This document shows positions 35,901-41,390 of a DNA stretch of 41,390 nucleotides, piece after piece. Location: assembly GCA_937888725.1 (NCBI GenBank), contig CALARE010000079.1:1-41390 (forward strand). Direction: 5' to 3'. The stretch's first letter is position 1. Every line of letters begins with the position of its first letter. A program made the translations under genes and the position numbers. The notes under the pieces were generated by a model, which was not told the DNA's origin, searched no databases, and was given only the letters and a program-made list of their open reading frames with translations. Source of the DNA: an uncultured Alphaproteobacteria bacterium. Its GTDB lineage: Bacteria > Pseudomonadota > Alphaproteobacteria > CAAHEQ01 > UBA3637.

Positions 35901-37123
35901 GGCAATTCACCAGGACGCATAATTTTATAAATATCAATTAATGCTTCTTCCCTTGTTGTATTTTTATCTGCAACCAATGTGTTACGAATATATGGCCCAA
36001 CATTAACATAGTCGATATGCAAAACAGGAAGTTCTTTTATTTTTAATTCATTAATTTTTGCGATATCATCTTCTGTGATTTCATCACCAGCTTCCATCAC
36101 AACTTCACCTGTTTTTTCATCAACAAAATCAACAGCAACAAAGCGACCAATTAATTCTTCTGTTGGAACAATGTATTCATCAAGACCTTCTTTTTTAAGC
36201 TTATTTGCTTTACCAAGATTTAACTTTTCACCAGCGGCTAAAACAACTTCACCTGTTTTAGCATTAATTAAATCATGTGTTAACTTAACACCTTTCATCT
36301 GAGCTGGCACAAAAGCTGTTTTCCAACCTTTTTTCTCTTTTTTAAAGAGTGTTTGTTCGTAAAAATAGTTCAAAATTTCTTCTTTACTCATACCAAACAC
36401 TTCGTCTGCATCCAACTGTTCACCAGAAGATAAAGAGGCCCTTCTTGCAATTGTTTCTTCACTATCCAAAGCATACAACAAAGATGAAACAGGCAATTTA
36501 CGACGACGGTCAATACGAACATAAACTAAATCTTTTGCATCAAATTCAAAATCAATCCATGAACCACGATATGGAATGATACGTGCTGCAAATAAAAACT
36601 TACCTGATGAGTGTGTTTCACCATTATCATGATCAAAGAAAACACCAGGTGAACGATGCATTTGAGAAACAACAACACGTTCAGTTCCATTAACGATAAA
36701 TGTTCCTTTATCTGTCATTAATGGCAAGTCACCCATATAAACATCTTGTTCTTTAATATCACGAATAGAACGCATACCTGTTGAAGCATCTACATCCCAA
36801 ACAACTAAACGTAATGTTGCACGAACTGGTGCAGAATATGTCAAACTTCTTTTTAAACATTCATCAACGTCAAATTTAGGTGCATCTAACTCATATCTGA
36901 TAAACTCTAAATCACCACGACCTGCAAAATCATGAATTGGAAAAACTGATTTAAAAACTTCCTGCAAGCCTGTGTCCGTTCTCTTATCAACAGGAACCCC
37001 CCATTGCAAAAATTCTTTATAAGAACTTGTTTGAACATCAATAAGATTTGGCATTTCAACAACTGCTTCAATCTTACCAAAATTCTTACGAACTCTTCTA
37101 CGATTGATTTCGGATTTTATCAT
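32948..37123 (-). CDS. rpoB: RNA polymerase beta subunit
   Basis: The 1391-residue beta subunit, with beta', forms the catalytic core. The rifampicin pocket reads [20 protein letters not shown] and continues [16 protein letters not shown], with the Asp, His and Ser positions equivalent to E. coli 516, 526 and 531 unchanged, so a rifampicin-sensitive enzyme is expected. [17 protein letters not shown] and [13 protein letters not shown] are also typical. The C-terminal [18 protein letters not shown] marks the end. Upstream is a 283-base leader with several hairpins and a long-range inverted repeat, so expression may be tuned apart from rplL. Confidence 0.98.
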   Translation of the reverse strand: [1391 protein letters not shown]

Positions 37124-37156
37124 ATGTTCATTTCCCCATTAGCTAATATTAATTTT

Positions 37157-37180
37157 CCGATTAACAGAATCGGAACCGAT
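37157..37180 (-). promoter_or_regulatory. Two mutually exclusive hairpins just upstream of rpoB
   Basis: CCGATT (37157-37162) pairs with AATCGG (37168-37173). The ATCGG in that same arm (37169-37173) can instead pair with CCGAT (37176-37180). Both cannot form together. The element lies 34-57 bases before the rpoB ATG. Confidence 0.4.
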
Positions 37181-37188
37181 CTACTCAA

Positions 37189-37318
37189 GACCTGTCCATT
37201 TCACAACCAAAATTTGAAAATACAAAATCACAAAAAAGGCTCAAGCAACGATTTGTATTGCCATCACCTTCTAATAAATCTATATATTTCAAATTCTTTT
37301 TCATAAAATTGACAGGTC
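37189..37318 (-). promoter_or_regulatory. Long-range inverted repeat in the rpoB leader
   Basis: GACCTGTC (37189-37196) and GACAGGTC (37311-37318) are perfect complements 114 bases apart. Pairing would fold most of the rplL-rpoB spacer into one large domain. The word CCTGTCCA at 37191-37198 is also used by the rplJ leader repeat. Confidence 0.45.
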
Positions 37319-37348
37319 CTAAGTTTATATAACTCTTTGACTTCAAGA

Positions 37349-37381
37349 GGGTCGACGCCAAATTAAGCATTGACGCGACCC
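37349..37381 (-). promoter_or_regulatory. Hairpin after rplL, possible attenuator
   Basis: GGGTCG (37349-37354) and CGACCC (37376-37381) enclose a second partial stem. It lies 26 bases after the rplL stop and lacks a T-run. E. coli has an attenuator and an RNase III site in the equivalent spacer, so a similar job is plausible. Confidence 0.5.
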
Positions 37382-37406
37382 ACTTAATATCATTTTGAAT
37401 CAAAAA

Positions 37407-37772
37407 TTATTTTAATTCAACTTTAGCACCAGCTGCTTCTAATTGTTTTTTGATTTTTTCAGCTTCGTCTTTTGAAACGCCTTTTTTGAGTTCTTTTGGT
37501 GCACCTTCAACGAGGTCTTTAGCTTCTTTCAAGCCTAAACCTGTGATTGTACGAACTTCTTTAATTGCGTTAATTTTGTTTGCACCACCGTCAACCAAAA
37601 TTACATCAAATTCTGTTTTTTCTTCTGCAGCAGCAACTGCACCAGCAGCAGCAACAGCAACAGGAGCAGCAGCTGAGACGCCCCATTTTTCTTCTAACAT
37701 TTTTGACAATTCAGCAGCTTCCAAAATTGTTAAAGCTGATAATTCATCTACGATTTTATTTAAATCAGTCAT
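37407..37772 (-). CDS. rplL: 50S ribosomal protein L7/L12
   Basis: L12 dimers form the mobile ribosomal stalk that recruits translation GTPases. The 121-residue protein has the N-terminal dimer helices (MTDLNKIVDELSALTILEAA), an Ala/Val-rich hinge, and the C-terminal domain with FDVILVDGGANKINAIKEVR and GLGLKEAKDLVEGAPK. The start at 37772 has GGAGA about seven bases upstream; an in-frame ATG at 37784 overlaps that site and is not used. L10 binds the N-terminal part and is encoded just upstream. Confidence 0.98.
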   Translation of the reverse strand: MTDLNKIVDELSALTILEAAELSKMLEEKWGVSAAAPVAVAAAGAVAAAEEKTEFDVILVDGGANKINAIKEVRTITGLGLKEAKDLVEGAPKELKKGVSKDEAEKIKKQLEAAGAKVELK

Positions 37773-37797
37773 TTTTTTCTCCATAAAATTTTAATAA

Positions 37798-37812
37798 ATG
37801 TGTTTTACACAT
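37798..37812 (-). promoter_or_regulatory. Short hairpin between rplJ and rplL
   Basis: ATGTGT (37798-37803) and ACACAT (37807-37812) pair around a three-base loop, 25 bases before rplL. It could help set the L12:L10 ratio, but this is a guess. Confidence 0.3.
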
Positions 37813-37842
37813 ATTGTATTTGTTTAACAGGTTTGACAGGAA

Positions 37843-38331
37843 TTAAGCAGCAGCTTGTTCTTTTTCTGAATAAGCTTTTGTAACCCGAGCCAATTGACCA
37901 GCAGGAGCCTGCAAAAGGCCAACCAACTTGCCACGAAGTTCGTCCAAAGAAGGAAGAGATGCTAATGATTCAATTGTCTTAACATCAATTTTTTCTCCGT
38001 TCATAACCCCGCCGACAACTTCAAAGCGATCATTATTTTTAGCCATTTTAACAACTGCTTTAGCGGCTGAAATTGGATCTTCAGAATATGCTAAAGCTGT
38101 TGGACCGACCATTAAATCAGAGATTGCTTCACAGGGAGTTCCTGCCAGAGCCAATTTTGTCAAACGGTTTTTTGTTACACGATAGTTGGCTCCGTCTGCA
38201 CGAACGTTATTACGCAATTCTGTTGTTTCAGTCATTGAAATACCTTTATTTAAGGCAACAACAACGAGAGCAGCTTTGTTAAAAACGTCTTTCATTTCGG
38301 AAATCAACTGTTGTTTCTCTTCACGTTTCAC
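37843..38331 (-). CDS. rplJ: 50S ribosomal protein L10
   Basis: The 162-residue protein anchors L12 dimers to 23S rRNA. It shows YRVTKNRLTKLAL and GPTALAYSEDP of the rRNA-binding domain, and ends in the helix that binds L12 (LRGKLVGLLQAPAGQLARV). The start reads MKREEKQQL, with a GGAGA-type site upstream. In other bacteria the L10-L12 complex binds its own mRNA leader; here the leader holds a long-range inverted repeat of suitable size. Confidence 0.97.
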   Translation of the reverse strand: MKREEKQQLISEMKDVFNKAALVVVALNKGISMTETTELRNNVRADGANYRVTKNRLTKLALAGTPCEAISDLMVGPTALAYSEDPISAAKAVVKMAKNNDRFEVVGGVMNGEKIDVKTIESLASLPSLDELRGKLVGLLQAPAGQLARVTKAYSEKEQAAA

Positions 38332-38421
38332 TTTCTTGTCTCCGTTTATAAAAAATAAAAGATTTATTCCTTTATTCTTTGTTTACACAAGAGTTTTTGA
38401 TTTCTCAAAAACCCACACTAT

Positions 38422-38542
38422 CCTGTCCAGAAACTTCACTCTTTCATTCCTTAATGGAATAACTGATTTGTTTTCTGTCTATGCTGGTGAAATGCTTTTC
38501 TTTAATTTTATCCCGTGATAAAAACCAACAGTCTTGGACAGG
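38422..38542 (-). promoter_or_regulatory. Candidate L10 leader: long-range inverted repeat before rplJ
   Basis: TGGACAGG (38535-38542) and CCTGTCCA (38422-38429) are perfect eight-base complements enclosing 105 bases of the rplA-rplJ spacer. Right after the 5' arm the RNA reads CCAAGACUGUUGG, similar in kind to L10 leaders of other bacteria. An autoregulatory L10(L12)4 binding site is likely but not proven. Confidence 0.5.
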
Positions 38543-38545
38543 TTT

Positions 38546-38568
38546 GTCGCCCTTACAAAAAGGGCGAC
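38546..38568 (-). promoter_or_regulatory. Stem-loop directly after rplA
   Basis: GTCGCCCTT and AAGGGCGAC form nine base pairs with a five-base loop, nine bases past the rplA stop. No T-run follows, so it is more likely a processing or partial-termination site than a full terminator. Confidence 0.5.
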
Positions 38569-38576
38569 GTTAATTT

Positions 38577-39266
38577 TTAAGCAACGCTTGAAACTGTTAC
38601 CTTAACACCAACACCTTGTGTTGTGCTAATTGCAACCTGTTTCAAATACACACCTTTTGATGAAGCTGGTTTTAAAGCAACCAAAGCTTTTACAAAAGCT
38701 GCTGCGTTTTCTTGAATTTTATCAGCATCAAAACTGACTTTACCGATACCAGCATGTACAATACCAGCAGAATCAACACGGAATTGAACCTGACCAGCTT
38801 TAGCTGCTTTAACAGCCTCTGTAACATCCATAGTAACAGTACCCAATTTTGGATTTGGCATTAAGCCTTTTGGCCCTAAAATTTTACCCAAACGACCAAC
38901 AACACCCATCATATCTGGTGTTGCAATCAAACGTTGGAAGTTAATTTTACCAGCCATAATGTCTTGCATTAAATCTTCGTCACCAACAATGTCTGCACCT
39001 GCTTTTTTTGCTTCTTCAGCTTTTGGACCTTTTGCAAAAACAGCAACTGACAATGTCTTACCTGTTCCATTTGGCAAAGAAACAGCACCACGGATCATTT
39101 GATCTGATTGACGAGGATCAACACCTAAACTAACTGCGATATCAACAGTTTCATCAAATTTTGCTGTTGCATTTTCTTTGATAAGTTTAACAGCTTCTTG
39201 AATATCATAGACTTTTGAAGTATCAACAGCTTCGTAAGTTTTTCTTAATCTTTTACCGTATTTCAT
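38577..39266 (-). CDS. rplA: 50S ribosomal protein L1
   Basis: The 229-residue protein binds 23S rRNA at the E-site stalk and, in many bacteria, represses its own operon. It shows RGAVSLPNGTGKT, LGPKGLMPNPKLGTV and the C-terminal SSKGVYLKQVAISTTQGVGV. It begins four bases after rplK, so the two are translated together. In E. coli L1 binds an rRNA-like site near the start of rplK; I did not identify one here. Confidence 0.98.
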   Translation of the reverse strand: MKYGKRLRKTYEAVDTSKVYDIQEAVKLIKENATAKFDETVDIAVSLGVDPRQSDQMIRGAVSLPNGTGKTLSVAVFAKGPKAEEAKKAGADIVGDEDLMQDIMAGKINFQRLIATPDMMGVVGRLGKILGPKGLMPNPKLGTVTMDVTEAVKAAKAGQVQFRVDSAGIVHAGIGKVSFDADKIQENAAAFVKALVALKPASSKGVYLKQVAISTTQGVGVKVTVSSVA

Positions 39267-39270
39267 CTTC

Positions 39271-39699
39271 TTACTCCACTACTTCAATACCCATAGAACG
39301 AGCTTGACCCGCAACCATATCCATAGCAGCTTCAACTGTGTGACAGTTCATATCTGGCATTTTTTCTGTTGCGATTTGTTTAACTTGTTCTTTTGTGATT
39401 TTTGCAACTTTTTTACGACCTGGTTCTTTTGATGCACTCTTAACATTGGCAGCTTTTTTAATCAAATAGCTGACTGGAGGCAATTTTGTTACGAATGAGA
39501 AAGTTCTATCCGCATAAGCCGTAATAATAACTGGAATAGGTGTACCTGGTTCCATTTTTTGAGTTTTTGCATTAAATGCCTTACAAAACTCCATAATATT
39601 CAAACCACGTTGACCCAAAGCAGGACCAACAGGTGGTGATGGGTTTGCTTTACCAGCTTCAATTTGAAGTTTAATAAAGCCAATAACTTTTTTTGCCAT
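39271..39699 (-). CDS. rplK: 50S ribosomal protein L11
   Basis: L11 forms the GTPase-associated centre with 23S rRNA. The 142-residue length is normal. It begins MAKKVIGFIKLQIEAGKANP, continues with PPVGPALGQRGLNIMEFCK, and ends with the rRNA-binding MPDMNCHTVEAAMDMVAGQA. The start at 39699 has GAGGAT six bases upstream, so the longer open frame to 39726 is not used. RelA-dependent stringent response also uses L11, a family property. Confidence 0.98.
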   Translation of the reverse strand: MAKKVIGFIKLQIEAGKANPSPPVGPALGQRGLNIMEFCKAFNAKTQKMEPGTPIPVIITAYADRTFSFVTKLPPVSYLIKKAANVKSASKEPGRKKVAKITKEQVKQIATEKMPDMNCHTVEAAMDMVAGQARSMGIEVVE

Positions 39700-39772
39700 T
39701 TTATATCCTCTAAAAATATAACTCAATCCTGTTTTTAAAGTTTGTGGTACGATAATGGCTTATCTTCCACTT

Positions 39773-39809
39773 AAAAGAGAAAATACGGATTGATTTTATT
39801 TTCTCTTTT
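39773..39809 (-). promoter_or_regulatory. 13-bp stem-loop between nusG and rplK
   Basis: AAAAGAGAAAATA (39773-39785) and TATTTTCTCTTTT (39797-39809) are perfect complements with an 11-base loop, 17 bases past the nusG stop. The second arm ends in four T when read on the minus strand. It may be a weak terminator that separates secE-nusG from the ribosomal genes, or a processing site. Confidence 0.5.
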
Positions 39810-39825
39810 ATCTCTATCAAAAGCC

Positions 39826-40353
39826 TTAAGCTTTTTTAACTTGCGTATAATTCAATTCAAGTGGCGTTAAACGACCAAAAATTGAAACAGATACCTTTAA
39901 ACGTTCTTTTTCAGCATCAACTTCTTCAACAACACCAGTGAATGATGCAAATGGCCCATCACAAACACTCACTTGTTCACCAACCTCATAAACAATGGCT
40001 GATTTTGGTTTTTCAACACCCTCTTTTACTTGATGCAAAATACGTTGAACCTCTGCCTCTGTCATTGGAACAGGTTTTTTACCACCCAAGAAACCCGTTA
40101 CTTTTGGTGTTGAACTCACCAAATGCCATGTTTCAGGTGTCATCTCCATTTTAACCAATACATATCCAGGGAAAAACTTTCTTTCCGTTTCAACCTTTGT
40201 TCCATTACGAACACTTACAACATTTTCAGTTGGAACTAATACATCCTCAACCTTATCTGTCATTTCTTTTTTTACCGCCTGTTCTTTAATAAAAGCAGCG
40301 ATTTTGTTTTCAAAACCCGAATATGTGTGTACAATATACCAACGCATAGCCAT
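39826..40353 (-). CDS. nusG: Transcription termination/antitermination factor NusG
   Basis: The 175-residue NusG binds the beta' clamp through its N-terminal domain and Rho or ribosomal S10 through the C-terminal KOW domain. Typical parts are MRWYIVHTYSGFENKIA, FPGYVLVKMEM, VTGFLGGKKPVPM and GEQVSVCDGPFASFTGVVEE (KOW). MAMRWYIV may start at the first or second Met. The gap to secE is five bases, so the two are co-translated as in most bacteria. Confidence 0.97.
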   Translation of the reverse strand: MAMRWYIVHTYSGFENKIAAFIKEQAVKKEMTDKVEDVLVPTENVVSVRNGTKVETERKFFPGYVLVKMEMTPETWHLVSSTPKVTGFLGGKKPVPMTEAEVQRILHQVKEGVEKPKSAIVYEVGEQVSVCDGPFASFTGVVEEVDAEKERLKVSVSIFGRLTPLELNYTQVKKA

Positions 40354-40358
40354 TTAAA

Positions 40359-40547
40359 CTAACCTCCCAAAACAACCTGAATAATTTTGGCGAAAATCAT
40401 ATCAACAACAAACAAAAACAAAGCAATCAAAACACTCATAACAATCACAATGATTGAACCTTGCATTGTTTCGGCTTTCGTAGGCCATGTAATTTTAGAA
40501 ACTTCTTGTTTTACTTGACGAACAAACTGAGCTGGCGATGTTTTCAT
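40359..40547 (-). CDS. secE: Preprotein translocase subunit SecE
   Basis: The 62-residue single-span form of SecE clamps SecY in the inner membrane. It has the conserved amphipathic FVRQVKQEVSKITWPTKAE and then one hydrophobic span, IIVIVMSVLIALFLFVVDMI. This short form, without the two extra N-terminal helices of E. coli SecE, is normal in Alphaproteobacteria. AAGGATAA precedes the ATG. It lies just behind tRNA-Trp and is probably read from the same promoter. Confidence 0.97.
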   Translation of the reverse strand: MKTSPAQFVRQVKQEVSKITWPTKAETMQGSIIVIVMSVLIALFLFVVDMIFAKIIQVVLGG

Positions 40548-40568
40548 TTAACTTATCCTTTTTCTAAT

Positions 40569-40644
40569 TGGCAGGGGCGGCAGGGATCGAACCCGCGACC
40601 TTCGGTTTTGGAGACCGACGCTCTACCAGTTGAGCTACACCCCT
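40569..40644 (-). tRNA. tRNA-Trp(CCA)
   Basis: The 76-base cloverleaf has acceptor AGGGGTG/CGCCCCT with one G-T pair, D-arm TAGCTCAACTGG, anticodon stem TCGGT/ACCGA with loop CTCCAAA giving CCA, T-arm GCGGGTTCGATCCCTGC, discriminator G73 and encoded CCA. G73 is the usual tryptophan identity base. Its place before secE-nusG is typical. Confidence 0.96.
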
Positions 40645-40651
40645 TTATATT

Positions 40652-40674
40652 ACACATATCGAATCGATATATGT
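40652..40674. promoter_or_regulatory. Dyad between the promoter and tRNA-Trp
   Basis: ACACATATCGA and TCGATATATGT are complementary over 11 positions apart from one G-T in the minus-strand RNA, with a one-base centre. It fills the 5' leader of the tRNA precursor and may be a processing hairpin or a protein-binding site. Confidence 0.4.
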
Positions 40675-40689
40675 AAAGAAAGACAAGCT

Positions 40690-40718
40690 ATAATACTCTT
40701 TTAATAGCCAAATGTCAA
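40690..40718 (-). promoter_or_regulatory. Strong promoter of tRNA-Trp, secE and nusG
   Basis: On the minus strand TTGACA (40718-40713), 17 bases, then TATTAT (40695-40690), five of six consensus bases in the -10. Transcription would start near 40683. Confidence 0.75.
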
Positions 40719-40760
40719 GAACTTTTTAAAAAAAATTAGTTGCTAGATTTTAAACCAGCC

Positions 40761-41255
40761 TCAAGTATGAATATACTCTTTTTTATTTCCATTTTGCAAG
40801 CCTAAAATTTTATTTTTTGCAATACTATTTTTTTCTTTTGCAGCAATATCAAAGATAGATGCAATTGCATGATTATACCATTCAAACTGCCTGTAAGGAT
40901 AACAATTTTCTTTTTTACCATACAAATCTCTCGCCGCTTGTTTTAAATCATGGTGTGTAAAAATGTAATCTATTAAAAAACAACCAAGAGCACCTATTCC
41001 CGTGCAAGAGACATTTCTTTCAGCATAATCTTTATTTAATCTTTGAAAACATTCTAAACATAAATCTACAGGCAAATAAACTTTATTTTCCCTCACATTC
41101 TTTTCTAATCTCAGCACTTCAAGATATATTAATTTATCCTCTCTTTGAGATTTTTCAGATAATAAGTCTTGTTTATGTGAAACAACTTTTTTTAAAAAAG
41201 AAATTGCTTGGCAACTTAGAGAAGTCGCCCCATCTTTATTTGTTTTTTCCATCAT
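40761..41255 (-). CDS. Hypothetical protein, possibly cotranscribed with the gene cut at the edge
   Basis: I do not recognise this 164-residue protein. It has no signal peptide; one short hydrophobic stretch (GIGALGCFLIDYIF, about 88-101) is probably a buried helix. Six cysteines are spread through it, including CLECF, and the C-terminal half is rich in aromatic residues (YPYRQFEWYNHA). The start may be either of two adjacent ATG codons (41255 or 41252). There is no good ribosome site; the stop of the upstream gene is only seven bases away, so reinitiation is likely. The tRNA-Trp promoter begins 43 bases past its stop. Absence of a clear family leaves some doubt, but the length and layout support a real gene. 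Confidence 0.55.
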   Translation of the reverse strand: MMEKTNKDGATSLSCQAISFLKKVVSHKQDLLSEKSQREDKLIYLEVLRLEKNVRENKVYLPVDLCLECFQRLNKDYAERNVSCTGIGALGCFLIDYIFTHHDLKQAARDLYGKKENCYPYRQFEWYNHAIASIFDIAAKEKNSIAKNKILGLQNGNKKEYIHT

Positions 41256-41262
41256 TTTATCA

Positions 41263-41390
41263 TTATTTTATTCTAAAAAATTTTTTTATTCTTTCCAAAA
41301 GAGAAATTTTATTTTTGTTATCTTCAATATCTTCTAATTCATCAAAACTAGCAGACAACTCTTTAGCTGTTACAATCTTATTTAACAATT
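41263..41390 (-). CDS. 3' end of a gene cut by the window edge
   Basis: A minus-strand frame enters the window at 41388 and stays open for 41 codons to TAA at 41265-41263. It reads LLNKIVTAKELSASFDELED, then a charged stretch, and ends with the basic, amphipathic SLLERIKKFFRIK. The frame choice is supported by the lack of early stops and by the seven-base gap to the next gene on the same strand. The function cannot be told from this piece. Confidence 0.5.
   Translation of the reverse strand, partial: LLNKIVTAKELSASFDELEDIEDNKNKISLLERIKKFFRIK

Noticed and set aside
37185..37403. Possible 72-residue gene in the rplL-rpoB spacer
   Set aside because: There is no ribosome site, the composition is random, and the region is better explained as an mRNA leader with hairpins.

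Overview
The window looks like chromosome from a low-GC, host-associated alphaproteobacterium that can live without oxygen. The order tRNA-Trp, secE, nusG, rplK, rplA, rplJ, rplL, rpoB, rpoC is the usual proteobacterial arrangement. The SH3-like exported protein and the YbhN/UPF0104 membrane protein fit Alphaproteobacteria. The class III ribonucleotide reductase points to anaerobic growth. A Pmp-like autotransporter, a large ankyrin protein and a GT11 fucosyltransferase point to contact with a host. The lineage is inferred from layout and protein character; there is no rRNA gene to confirm it.

Layout. 1-4207: 3' part of an autotransporter gene with perfect 78-bp tandem repeats at the window edge. 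4282-6974 (-): a HATPase/receiver/PP2C regulator overlapping rsmE. 7135-8691 (+): a nitronate-monooxygenase-family flavoprotein. 8748-10166 (-): fucosyltransferase, divergent from an exported protein, an M16 peptidase and rnhB (10317-13621, +). 13626-15044 (-): an unrecognised coiled-coil protein with an internal duplication. 15107-18102 (-): nrdD, a tiny gene carrying the glycyl-radical segment, and nrdG, with a NrdR-like box and a perfect dyad upstream. 18402-18478 (-): tRNA-Val(GAC). 18581-22197 (-): pepA with two transporters. 22310-25387 (-): ankyrin protein. 25749-25822 (-): tRNA-Gly(CCC). 25959-26921 (+): UPF0104 membrane protein. 27004-28654 (-): SH3 protein, a dUTPase-fold protein without catalytic residues, and a small exported protein. 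28760-40718 (-): the rpoBC, ribosomal protein, nusG, secE and tRNA-Trp block. 40761-41390 (-): two unrecognised genes, one cut by the window edge.

How the genes work together. The rpo/rpl block makes core RNA polymerase, the ribosomal stalk, NusG and the SecE translocon subunit; its spacers hold several RNA stem-loops and long-range inverted repeats that suggest leader control. The nrd genes form an anaerobic dNTP system in which the catalytic barrel and the glycyl radical appear to lie on separate polypeptides. The most unusual items are this split NrdD, the inactive-looking dUTPase homologue, the three-part signalling protein, the self-duplicated coiled-coil protein, and the paired CCTGTCCA inverted repeats in the rplJ and rpoB leaders. 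I found no complete mobile element, CRISPR array, prophage or defence island.
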